Origin: Companilactobacillus bobalius
GTDB lineage: Bacteria > Bacillota > Bacilli > Lactobacillales > Lactobacillaceae
DNA: 64,000 nucleotides
Assembly: GCF_009764355.1 (NCBI RefSeq)
Contig: NZ_LNUA01000077.1
Span: 62,001-126,000, forward strand
Reading direction: 5' to 3'
Shown: positions 43,970-52,449 of the stretch, piece by piece
How the letters are laid out: every line of letters begins with the position of its first letter
Numbering within the stretch: the stretch's first letter is position 1
Program-made: the position numbers and the translations under genes
The notes under the pieces: model-generated
Database searches by the model: none
The model's input: only the letters and a program-made list of their open reading frames with translations
What the model was told of the DNA's origin: nothing

Positions 43970-44311
43970 TTGGATGAAAAACAATTAAAACGCGCAATGG
44001 AATTGATCTCAGTTGCCGGAACTGCTAAATCAATGTGTATTAATGCAATGAATCAAGCAGAAAAAGGTGAGATCGATGCTGCTAGAACAACTTTGAAAGA
44101 TGCCAAAAAGACTTTACATGAAGCACACAATATTCAAACTAAATGGATGACTGATGAAATGAATGGTGAACAAGTTGAAAAATCAATCATGTTGATTCAT
44201 TCTCAAGATCATTTCATTTCAGCTGATATTATGATGACGGTTGCTGAAAAAGTTATCAATTTGCATGATGAAATTTCTCAATTAAAGGCTAAGGAACACG
44301 TAAATGAATAA
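43970..44311 (+). CDS. PTS lactose/cellobiose-family EIIA
   Basis: 113 residues, all-helical EIIA with the phosphorylated His77 in LIHSQDHF. The start is a TTG at 43970, nine bases after GGAGAT; no ATG or GTG in frame is better. It overlaps the next gene by 8 bases. Confidence 0.92.
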   Translation: MDEKQLKRAMELISVAGTAKSMCINAMNQAEKGEIDAARTTLKDAKKTLHEAHNIQTKWMTDEMNGEQVEKSIMLIHSQDHFISADIMMTVAEKVINLHDEISQLKAKEHVNE

Positions 44312-45788
44312 GGATTTACAAGTAGACGGCATCTATACGGATAAGATGGTTGTTCCTGAAAACAAAACTTTTAAAATAAGTGGACGAGCCATTCGTAATA
44401 CGATTGTCAGTGCCAAGATATTGGGGAAAGTTTTTACTACTATTACTGATGATAATGGATTATGGACAATTAAAATTTCAGCCTTACCAGAAAAAACGAT
44501 AGCTGATATTGAATTGAAGAATTTAGATGAGACTTTGACCTTGAAAGATATTAAAACAGGTAAAGTAATTCTACTGACAGGACAATCTAATATTGAATTC
44601 AAATTTCGAGATGACGCCGAATATCAAAAACAAATTGACCATTTGAATTTACAAAATGTTTATTTCTACAACGTTCCACAATTGGAATATCAAGATAGTG
44701 AACTCACACTGCCAAAGGATTTGACCACATCTAGGTGGGAAACTGCGAATAAAGAGACACTTTGGGAAATGTCCGATATTGGTTATTGGATTGCCAAGGA
44801 ATTGTCAAAGTTAGATCCTGATGAAGTAGTTGGTATTATTGATTGCTATAAAGGTGGAACTTCGATTTCTTCATGGGTTCCAGAAGAAGTCTTGCAAAGT
44901 AGTCAAGAATTGATTGAACGCTATGTTAAGCCTTTTAAAGAAGCCACGACTGGTAAAACCCAGGCTGATTATGATCGTGAATTTGCTGACTATAATGCTT
45001 CAGTAGAAAAACATAATACTGACTTAGCTAAATTTCAAAAGGAAAATCCTAAAGTTTCGTTGAGCGATGCCAAGGATAAAGTTGGTCATACACCATGGCC
45101 ACCTCCAATGACACCAACATCTTATTTACGTCCAAACGGTTTGTTCCATACGATGATTGAGCAAGTAAGTAACTATTCTTTCAATAAAGTTGTCTGGTAC
45201 CAAGGAGAAAACGATGCTGACAATCCTGATGTTTATGCCATTATGTTGCGTGGTTTAGTTTCGAGTTGGCGCAAATTGTTTGCCGACCAATCATTGCCGT
45301 TTTATATTGTGCAATTACCAGGTTATTATGACGAACCACAAAATGCTTGGGCCATTATTCGACAACATCAATTGAAAATTACGCAAACTTTGAATGATGT
45401 TCACTTAGTTTCCATTGCTGACACTGGTGAGAAACATAATATTCATCCTACTCATAAACGAATAGCAGGAACTAGAATTGGTAAAATCCTCTCAGATAAA
45501 AGTTACAATTCAACTCCATATGTTTATCGAAAACAAGTAGTAGGCGATCAGTTAATTTTGTTTGTCGCTTCAGTGAGTGCTTTAGTTCAACGTGGTAAAG
45601 CCGAAATGGATGTTAAAAAGGCCGGCAAGTGGTCAACACAAGAAGTTTCCGCAGTTGGCAATGTTATCGTGATCAGTAATGCCCAAGGTGTTGAAAAGAT
45701 TCGTTATGCTTATGCAAATTATCCAGTGTGTACCTTATTTAATGAATTTGGTGCTCCACTAGCACCTTTTGAAATGGAGATTGAATAA
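44304..45788 (+). CDS. Sialate O-acetylesterase-like SGNH carbohydrate esterase
   Basis: 494 residues. Ser in LLTGQSNIEF, the oxyanion block VVWYQGENDAD and a C-terminal Asp/His region (NIHPTHKR) match the family of sialate O-acetylesterases and related acetylxylan esterases. No signal peptide, so it acts inside the cell on PTS-imported sugar. An insertion of about 60 residues (about 210-270, rich in Lys, Asp and Asn) separates the motifs. In this operon it probably removes acetyl groups from an imported oligosaccharide before GH1 cleavage. Confidence 0.82.
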   Translation: MNKDLQVDGIYTDKMVVPENKTFKISGRAIRNTIVSAKILGKVFTTITDDNGLWTIKISALPEKTIADIELKNLDETLTLKDIKTGKVILLTGQSNIEFKFRDDAEYQKQIDHLNLQNVYFYNVPQLEYQDSELTLPKDLTTSRWETANKETLWEMSDIGYWIAKELSKLDPDEVVGIIDCYKGGTSISSWVPEEVLQSSQELIERYVKPFKEATTGKTQADYDREFADYNASVEKHNTDLAKFQKENPKVSLSDAKDKVGHTPWPPPMTPTSYLRPNGLFHTMIEQVSNYSFNKVVWYQGENDADNPDVYAIMLRGLVSSWRKLFADQSLPFYIVQLPGYYDEPQNAWAIIRQHQLKITQTLNDVHLVSIADTGEKHNIHPTHKRIAGTRIGKILSDKSYNSTPYVYRKQVVGDQLILFVASVSALVQRGKAEMDVKKAGKWSTQEVSAVGNVIVISNAQGVEKIRYAYANYPVCTLFNEFGAPLAPFEMEIE

Positions 45789-45791
45789 AAA

Positions 45792-46679
45792 ATGAGTAAT
45801 TTAGGTTTAATTGATATTGGTGGAACATCTATCAAGTTTGCAGTAATGAAGAATGGTCAGTTGGAAAAATTAGAGCCAGTTAAAACTCCGCAAACACTCG
45901 AAGAGTTTTATCAAACTTTAACGGCTAAAGTGAATACGATGAAAACACAATATCAAATTACAGGTGTTGGTATCAGTTCACCGGGAGCTGTTAATAAGAA
46001 GACAGGTGTGGTTGAGGGAGCCTCCGCTATTCCGTATATTCATAATTTCGAAATTCAACAAGCTTTAAGTGAACGTTTCGATTTACCCGTCAGTATGGAA
46101 AACGACGCTAATTGTGCCGCTTTGGCTGAACTAGATTCAGGTGCTGGTAAGGATGTTTCAAGTTTGCTATTCCTAATTATTGGTACTGGAGTTGGTGGTT
46201 CGGTAATTATCAATCATCAAATTTGGCACGGTGCACATTTATTTGGTGGTGAATTTGGTTTTACACTTGTCGATAATAAAAATACTTTGAGCAATTTGGC
46301 TACATCGGTTGGTGTGGCTCAAAGATATAATGCCAATTCCAAACCAGTTACGAATTATAGTGGTAAAGAAGTTTTCGATTTGGCTGATCATGGAGATGCA
46401 CGTGCACAAAAAGAAGTACAGACGATGTATTATTCCTTAGCCAAGGGAATCTATAACTTGCAATACAGTTTTGATCCCGAATTGATTGTTCTGGGGGGAG
46501 CAGTATCCAACAATCCACATTTGATTCCTGAAGTTGAAAAGGAAGTCGAAAAGATTCGTAAGGTTGTTAAAATTGCTTCAATTAAACCTGAAATTGTCCC
46601 ATGTCACTATACTGACGAGTCTAATTTACGTGGTGCAGCAGTTGATTTTGCTCAAACTTATTCAAAGGGGGAAGCTTAA
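45792..46679 (+). CDS. ROK family sugar kinase in PTS operon
   Basis: 295 residues. ATP loop IDIGGTSIKFA and catalytic MENDANCAALAE are present. The CxCGxxGCxE zinc motif of most ROK proteins is absent; GAHLFGGEFGFTL is followed by KNTLSNLAT instead. That places it near beta-glucoside kinase-like ROKs. It may phosphorylate the free sugar released by GH1 or a beta-glucoside itself. It shares its central region closely with the ROK at 49228. Confidence 0.86.
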   Translation: MSNLGLIDIGGTSIKFAVMKNGQLEKLEPVKTPQTLEEFYQTLTAKVNTMKTQYQITGVGISSPGAVNKKTGVVEGASAIPYIHNFEIQQALSERFDLPVSMENDANCAALAELDSGAGKDVSSLLFLIIGTGVGGSVIINHQIWHGAHLFGGEFGFTLVDNKNTLSNLATSVGVAQRYNANSKPVTNYSGKEVFDLADHGDARAQKEVQTMYYSLAKGIYNLQYSFDPELIVLGGAVSNNPHLIPEVEKEVEKIRKVVKIASIKPEIVPCHYTDESNLRGAAVDFAQTYSKGEA

Positions 46680-46682
46680 ACA

Positions 46683-48071
46683 ATGATAAAATTTCCAGAT
46701 GATTTTGCCTGGGGAGCAGCTACTTCGGGTCCACAATCGGAGGGTAACTTTCATAAACCTAATCAAAATGTCTTTGACTACTGGTTTGAAAAGAAGCCAG
46801 ACGATTTCTACGATGGAGTAGGACCTGATGAGGCTTCTAACTTCTATAATGATTATCAAAAAGATATTCCGTTAATGGCAAAAGCTGGTATCAAAGCTTT
46901 AAGAACCTCAATTCAATGGACACGTTTGATTAAAAATTTAGACACTGGTGAAGTTGATCCGGATGGAGCTGAATTTTATAACAATGTAATCAACTGTCTG
47001 ATCGAAAATGGAATTGAGCCATACATCAATTTATTTCACTTTGATTTACCAGTTCAACTTTATCAAGAATTTGGTGGCTGGGAGTCAAAGCACGTGACCG
47101 ACTTATTTGCTGATTACGCTGAGAAATGTTTTGAATTATTTGGTGATCGAGTTAAAAATTGGTTCACATTTAATGAACCTAAAGTTATTTTGGATGGAGA
47201 ATACTTATATCAATTTCACTATCCATTAAAGGTTGATGGGCCAGCATCTGTTCAAGTTGCTTATAATTTGAACTTGGCATCGGCTAAAGCTATTAAACGT
47301 TTCAGAGCTTGGAAGGCAGCCAATAATTCTGATGCTAAAATTGGAACAATTCTGAATTTGACACCAGCTTATCCAGCTTCAAACGATCCAGAAGATGTTA
47401 AAGCCGCTAAGTTTGCTACTATGTGGGATGATAATATGTTCTTAGATCCAGCCGTCTTAGGACATTTTCCTGAAGAATTAGTACAGATATTAGACAATGC
47501 AGGTGTTCTTTTCCAGAGCACACCGGAAGAATTGAAATTGATTGCTGACAATACAGTTGATGTTTTAGGTGTTAATTTCTATCATCCTGAACGTGTCAAG
47601 AGACCTAGTGTTTCACCAAAGAGTCTTCAAGATTGGATGCCTGATATTTACTTCGATAATTACGAAATGCCTGGTCGAGTTATGAATGTCGACAAGGGAT
47701 GGGAAATTTATCCACAGACGCTTTATGATATTGCGATTAATATTCGTGATAACTATAAAAATATTCCATGGTTTGTTTCCGAAAATGGTATGGGCGTCTC
47801 AAGAGAAGAGCGTTTCATGAAAGATGGCGTTATTCAGGATGATTATCGAATCAATTTTATTCATGATCATTTGGTTCAATTGCACAAGGGTATCGAGGCT
47901 GGTTCTAATTGCCACGGCTACTTTGTCTGGACCGCAATTGATTGTTGGTCATGGAAGAATGCCTATCGTAATCGCTATGGATTGATTCGTGATGATATCC
48001 ATACACAAACAAAGACGTTGAAAAAGTCGGGACATTGGTACGCTAAAGTAAGTTCTGATAACGGATTTTAA
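46683..48071 (+). CDS. GH1 6-phospho-beta-glycosidase
   Basis: 462 residues, a full GH1 barrel. Acid/base Glu is in NWFTFNEPKV and the nucleophile Glu in WFVSENGMG. The sugar-phosphate region reads CWSWKNAYRNRYG: the Ser and Tyr of the LacG-type phosphate clamp are kept, but Asn stands where Lys is expected. Context (PTS) still favours a 6-phospho-beta-glucoside or -galactoside substrate. Last gene of the operon, followed by a terminator. Confidence 0.87.
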   Translation: MIKFPDDFAWGAATSGPQSEGNFHKPNQNVFDYWFEKKPDDFYDGVGPDEASNFYNDYQKDIPLMAKAGIKALRTSIQWTRLIKNLDTGEVDPDGAEFYNNVINCLIENGIEPYINLFHFDLPVQLYQEFGGWESKHVTDLFADYAEKCFELFGDRVKNWFTFNEPKVILDGEYLYQFHYPLKVDGPASVQVAYNLNLASAKAIKRFRAWKAANNSDAKIGTILNLTPAYPASNDPEDVKAAKFATMWDDNMFLDPAVLGHFPEELVQILDNAGVLFQSTPEELKLIADNTVDVLGVNFYHPERVKRPSVSPKSLQDWMPDIYFDNYEMPGRVMNVDKGWEIYPQTLYDIAINIRDNYKNIPWFVSENGMGVSREERFMKDGVIQDDYRINFIHDHLVQLHKGIEAGSNCHGYFVWTAIDCWSWKNAYRNRYGLIRDDIHTQTKTLKKSGHWYAKVSSDNGF

Positions 48072-48076
48072 ATAAA

Positions 48077-48112
48077 AACAGTTAGGTCAAAATTGATCTA
48101 ACTGTTTTTTTT
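48077..48112 (+). terminator. Terminator of the PTS operon
   Basis: AACAGTTAG pairs with CTAACTGTT, followed by eight T. Confidence 0.92.
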
Positions 48113-48128
48113 ACGTATGATCATAAAA

Positions 48129-48160
48129 AATCCTCTAGTTCATATTCGAACTAGAGGATT
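48129..48160 (-). terminator. Terminator of the WxL protein gene
   Basis: AATCCTCTAGTTC pairs with GAACTAGAGGATT; the minus-strand tail is T-rich. Confidence 0.9.
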
Positions 48161-48167
48161 TTAGTAT

Positions 48168-48938
48168 CTATTTGGTTGTTACTGTAGGATTTGCAGTCAA
48201 TATCCAAGTTACTACGGCATTCATATTCTTAGATGATTTGTCGTAGCTGTAGTCGGAACTCTTGGGGAGAGTCATACTTGCTGAATCAGGTGTGTTAAAT
48301 CCAGCTTTGATAACGCCAGGATTGTATGAACCTTTTTTAAGATCCATAACAGTTGAAGTGGTGCTGGCATTTGAAGTTAAAGAAGCAGCTTGAGTTGAAA
48401 GGTTAGTGGAACTGCTAGACACGTTATTGTTGTTGGAATCTAGTAGAGGCATAGAGCTTAAATCTAGAATAGCATCAAGAGATGTATTGTCTGCCCCAAC
48501 TAGTGATCCCATTTTAGCATATAAGTTAAATCCAGGAATATCTTCTTTAGAAGTTAGATTACGTGAATCAGTAACTTGTAAAAGCCCTTTGGTATTACCA
48601 TCTTCACCTGGATTTTCAATTCCAGTAGTATCGGCTGTATTATTTTTTAACTTAGCAGTTGTGCCTAAAGCAATGTTACCAAAATTGAAATCAGGTACAG
48701 CATCAAGTGTCAAGTAACCAGATAGAACAGTTACAGTGACAGTTGAAACTTTAGAATCAGCCACAGTTGTATCGTTAGCTGCCAATGAAGTAACAACAGA
48801 ATCATCGGATTTAGTCAAATCACTCGTATTCACACTAATAGCATTAGCATCGGCTGCCTTAGCTGTTGTTAGGGGAGTTAAAGACAGGCTAAGACTTGTC
48901 AAAGCTAATATACGAATGATATTTTTTAGTAATTTCAT
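48168..48938 (-). CDS. WxL domain surface protein
   Basis: 256 residues with a signal peptide (about 1-29, cleavage after AKA). The C-terminal two-thirds follow the WxL plan: LTLDAVPDFNFGN, and the end VTWILTANP with the distal WxL. The proximal motif reads GFNL in place of W-x-L. WxL domains bind peptidoglycan without covalent linkage. It is a single gene, without the usual DUF916 or LPXTG partners nearby. Confidence 0.85.
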   Translation of the reverse strand: MKLLKNIIRILALTSLSLSLTPLTTAKAADANAISVNTSDLTKSDDSVVTSLAANDTTVADSKVSTVTVTVLSGYLTLDAVPDFNFGNIALGTTAKLKNNTADTTGIENPGEDGNTKGLLQVTDSRNLTSKEDIPGFNLYAKMGSLVGADNTSLDAILDLSSMPLLDSNNNNVSSSSTNLSTQAASLTSNASTTSTVMDLKKGSYNPGVIKAGFNTPDSASMTLPKSSDYSYDKSSKNMNAVVTWILTANPTVTTK

Positions 48939-49227
48939 TAGCTAACCCCCTAACTGTTATATTAGTGACTCTATTTCATACTTAGAGTTTATCAAAAGAA
49001 GCCATACGGTTTGTATCTAAATTTATAAATGTTTTTTATCTAAATTGAAAAATGATTATAAACAAAAACAAGACCATTTCTATTAAAAAAATTCAAACGA
49101 GTATATTTGGTGTTTAAACAGTCATATATACTAAAAATCCTTTATTTCTAATCTTTTAAACGATTTATTTGTATCTATGTTAATCTAGAGATATTAAATG
49201 AAAACGATTGCATTAGGAGAGAGAATA
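48939..49227. promoter_or_regulatory. Divergent leader between WxL and ROK genes with cre site
   Basis: This 289-base AT-rich gap holds TGAAAACGATTGCA at 49199-49212, a cre match with one mismatch, just before the ROK ribosome site. Promoter boxes could not be fixed. No small open frame with a ribosome site was found. Confidence 0.55.
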
Positions 49228-50100
49228 ATGAAAGATGTTGCTTTAATAGATGTTGGTGGTACTAGTATTAAATACGGATTATGGGATAGTAAAAATGATC
49301 AATTGGTCGAAAAAGGTGCTTTTGATACTCCAAAGGATCTTGCAGGGTATTATGCGGGCTTGACCAAAGTAATCAATGATTTTAAGACCAATCATGAATT
49401 AGCAGGAGTAGGGATGAGTACTCCAGGAGCAGTTAATAAAGAGACTGGTATTATCGAGGGTGCCAGTGCTTTGCCCTATATTCACAACTTTAAGATACAG
49501 GACGAATTAGAAAAACGTTTTGGGTTACCAGTAAGTATGGAAAACGATGCTAATTGTGCTGCCTTAGCTGAAATGGATCGTGGCGTAGCCAAGGGATTGA
49601 AGAATTTGATTTTTATCGTTATTGGTACAGGAGTCGGTGGTTCAGTTATCATGGATGGACATGTTCATCATGGAAAACATCTTTTTGGTGGTGAATTTGG
49701 TTACACCCTTGCTGAAGGTTATAAGACTCTAAGTAATGTTGGTACAGCAGTTTCCCTAGCTAAACGTTACAATGAAGCCAAAGGTACTAACTATTCAGGC
49801 AAAGATATTTTCGATTTAGCTAAGAATGGAGACAAATTAGCTCAAGAATATGCTCATGATTTATATCATCATTTGGCCGTGGCTATTTATAACTTACAAT
49901 ATGGTTTTGATCCAGAGATGATAGTATTAGGTGGAGGAATATCTCAATCTGATACTTTAATACCTAATATTGAAAAAGAAATTCAAATCATATTAGATAA
50001 AGTAGAGATTGCTCCATTTATGCCAGTAATCAAATCATGTAAGTATCATAATGATGCCAATTTGATTGGTGCCTACGTTGACTTCAAACAGAGTATGTAA
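49228..50100 (+). CDS. ROK family sugar kinase, second copy
   Basis: 290 residues from the ATG at 49228 (AGGAGAG upstream). ATP loop IDVGGTSIKYG and catalytic MENDANCAALAEMD. No zinc-binding cysteine cluster. Close paralogue of the kinase at 45792 (EGASALPYIHNF vs EGASAIPYIHNF). Its near-cre site suggests carbon-catabolite control. Substrate unknown, likely glucose, mannose or a glucoside. Confidence 0.86.
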   Translation: MKDVALIDVGGTSIKYGLWDSKNDQLVEKGAFDTPKDLAGYYAGLTKVINDFKTNHELAGVGMSTPGAVNKETGIIEGASALPYIHNFKIQDELEKRFGLPVSMENDANCAALAEMDRGVAKGLKNLIFIVIGTGVGGSVIMDGHVHHGKHLFGGEFGYTLAEGYKTLSNVGTAVSLAKRYNEAKGTNYSGKDIFDLAKNGDKLAQEYAHDLYHHLAVAIYNLQYGFDPEMIVLGGGISQSDTLIPNIEKEIQIILDKVEIAPFMPVIKSCKYHNDANLIGAYVDFKQSM

Positions 50101-50134
50101 TTAGTGACAAAAATCTAGAGAAGAACTTGAATCA

Positions 50135-50180
50135 AAAGGAGCTCATATTAACTGTATTGGTTAATATGAACTCCTTTTTT
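50135..50180 (+). terminator. Terminator of second ROK gene
   Basis: AAAGGAGCTCATATTAAC pairs with GTTAATATGAACTCCTTT (one mismatch), ending in T-run. Confidence 0.9.
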
Positions 50181-50760
50181 GATATATCCAAAATTAAATA
50201 TATAAAGTTACCTTTACTTTCAAAAATACCGAAATAATCAAATATGATAATTGTGATTTTTGTTATTTTAAGTAAATAAATAAAAAAATATATCGGTTCT
50301 ATGTAAACGATTTATCTTACAAAAATGTCACATGAGACTAACACTTTGGTAATTATGCCCTTCATTCATTTACTTTTAATTTTGGTTGTTCATAATGAAA
50401 AACGGTAAAGCAATTCTTTATCATAATTTTCTAAGCAATTAAAAGTAATTTTTTATGAGAAAGTTTACCGAGTACAAAGCGTATATTGTGGAAAGTTACA
50501 GTCAATTCAATTATAATAAATTTGTTTAAACAGATAATCAAGCAATCATATGTCGGCCTTGCGATTGGTCAAAAAGTGATAAATTTCTTTATAAAAAGAG
50601 CATACGTATGATAGCGAAGATTTTATTATAATGTTTATACAAATGATATAGAAATAACAATAATCAATTATTTAGGTTCATTTCTTAGTTTGACACCATT
50701 TATATTGAATGGTTAGATAGTTTTCGCATAAAGCAAACTCTTTTTAACGAGGTGTTGATT
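50181..50760 (+). promoter_or_regulatory. Long AT-rich leader upstream of dltX
   Basis: 580 bases without a credible gene. It contains TATAAT at 50628-50633 and another near 50513, but neither has a good -35. TGTAAACGATTTAT at 50302 matches cre at 12 of 14 positions. Cell-wall stress regulators control dlt in many Firmicutes and could act here; I see no certain site. Confidence 0.4.
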
Positions 50761-50910
50761 ATGAAAAATAGTTTACTTGTTTTCCTAAAAAAACCAGCAA
50801 CGGTTTTTATTATTAAGACAGTTGTATTTTTCGCTATTTTCTTAGTGCTCTTATATATATATGGGTATAACGGTGTTGGTAGTGCCAAATTTATTTACAA
50901 CGAATTTTAA
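50761..50910 (+). CDS. dltX: DltX, small membrane protein of the dlt operon
   Basis: 49 residues: a basic start (MKNSLLVFLKKP), one membrane span (about 15-36) and the conserved C-terminal end FIYNEF. DltX is required for D-alanylation; its C-terminal peptide is thought to take part in carrying D-Ala across the membrane with DltB and DltD. GAGGTG precedes the ATG, and dltA starts 18 bases after its stop. Confidence 0.9.
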   Translation: MKNSLLVFLKKPATVFIIKTVVFFAIFLVLLYIYGYNGVGSAKFIYNEF

Positions 50911-50928
50911 CGGGAGAAGGTAATATTA

Positions 50929-52449
50929 ATGAATAAAATCATTGAAAAAATAACCACCGTCGCATTACAAAACCCTGACAAAGTTTGCTACAAGAATGGG
51001 TCAGAGACACATACATATCAAGAATTAATGCAGCAATCAGATCGTGTAGCAAGTTTTATACAGGACAAATTTCTTCCTGCTAAAAGCCCACTTATTATCT
51101 ACGGTGGACAACAATTTGAAATGTTAGTAATGTTCTTAGGTTCAATCAAAGCCGGACATGCTTATATTCCAGTTGACGATGGTTCAGATCCACAAAGAAT
51201 CATTCAAATCAATTCAGTTGCCAAACCTTCTTTGATCCTTAATTGGAGTGACACGACAGACTTTGGAGTAGATACTCCACAGGTAACTAAAGCTGAAATC
51301 TCCAATGTACTAGCTTCTGATAATAACATTTACGATAGCAATCGTAGTGTTGGTCCAGATGATAACTTCTATATCATTTTTACCTCAGGAACAACAGGTA
51401 CTCCTAAGGGGGTACAAATTAGTACGAATAACATTTTGGATTTCGTTCAATGGGCTGAAAAAGAATTTAATTATTCAGACAAGATGAATATGTTATTACA
51501 AGCACCATTTTCTTTTGATTTGTCAGTTTTCGATATTTATCCAGGATTGATGAATGGTGCTACGTTGAATGTAGTTGATAAGGATACAACTAAGAATTTT
51601 GGTAAGTTGCAAGAGGCCATCATTGAATCGGATTTCAATACATGGGTCTCAACACCATCATTCTTTGAAATGTGTCTACTATTTAGAGGTTTCGATGAGG
51701 AACACATGCCACAATTGAATAAGTTTATCTTCTGTGGTGAAGAGTTGACCCACGCAACTGCTAAGAAACTTTTGAAAAAATTCCCTAGTGCTGAACTTTA
51801 TAACACTTATGGACCAACTGAGAATACAGTTGCGATTACATCAATCAAAATTGATCAAGATGCATTAGAGAAATTTGATCGTCTACCAATTGGTTACTTG
51901 AAGCCAAATATGGACCATCAAATTATTGGTGCAATCGATGAAAAGACAGGTCTCATGACTGGTGAATTACTAGTTAGTGGTCCTGATGTATCAAAGGGTT
52001 ATCTAAATAATCCTGTTCAAACTGAAAAGGCTTTTGAAGAAGTTGACGGTAAGATGTTCTATCATACCGGTGACATGGTTAGTGAAGCTGATGACGGTTT
52101 GTTGTTCTATCATGGTAGAACTGATTTCCAAATTAAGATGCATGGTTACAGAATTGAACTAGAAGAAGTGGACTCAATGCTTGGTAACCTAAGACAGGTA
52201 AAGCAATCATGTACAGTTCCTTTGTATAACAATAAGAAACAAGTAAGTAAGATGATTGCCTGCATCGTTTTGGAAGATGAATTTAAAGATAATGATGCGA
52301 ACGATTTAAATTCTGATATTAAAGACTCATTGAGAGAAACGACAATGGAATACATGATTCCTAACGTCTTGAAATTTGTAGAGCAACTACCAATTAGTAA
52401 AAATGGAAAAATTGATAGAAAGACTTTAATAGGCCAGATTAATGAATAA
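50929..52449 (+). CDS. dltA: D-alanine--[DltC] ligase
   Basis: 506 residues of the adenylating superfamily. It activates D-alanine with ATP and loads it on the DltC carrier. Motifs: FTSGTTGTPKGVQIS (phosphate loop, about 150-164), YGPTENTVA, YHTGDM and the C-terminal catalytic Lys in SKNGKIDRKTL. Full family length. It overlaps dltB by 8 bases, which suggests coupled translation. Confidence 0.95.
   Translation: MNKIIEKITTVALQNPDKVCYKNGSETHTYQELMQQSDRVASFIQDKFLPAKSPLIIYGGQQFEMLVMFLGSIKAGHAYIPVDDGSDPQRIIQINSVAKPSLILNWSDTTDFGVDTPQVTKAEISNVLASDNNIYDSNRSVGPDDNFYIIFTSGTTGTPKGVQISTNNILDFVQWAEKEFNYSDKMNMLLQAPFSFDLSVFDIYPGLMNGATLNVVDKDTTKNFGKLQEAIIESDFNTWVSTPSFFEMCLLFRGFDEEHMPQLNKFIFCGEELTHATAKKLLKKFPSAELYNTYGPTENTVAITSIKIDQDALEKFDRLPIGYLKPNMDHQIIGAIDEKTGLMTGELLVSGPDVSKGYLNNPVQTEKAFEEVDGKMFYHTGDMVSEADDGLLFYHGRTDFQIKMHGYRIELEEVDSMLGNLRQVKQSCTVPLYNNKKQVSKMIACIVLEDEFKDNDANDLNSDIKDSLRETTMEYMIPNVLKFVEQLPISKNGKIDRKTLIGQINE

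Noticed and set aside
50700..50888. Open frame on the minus strand over dltX
   Set aside because: dltX on the plus strand has a clear ribosome site, a membrane span and the FIYNEF end; the minus frame has none of these.
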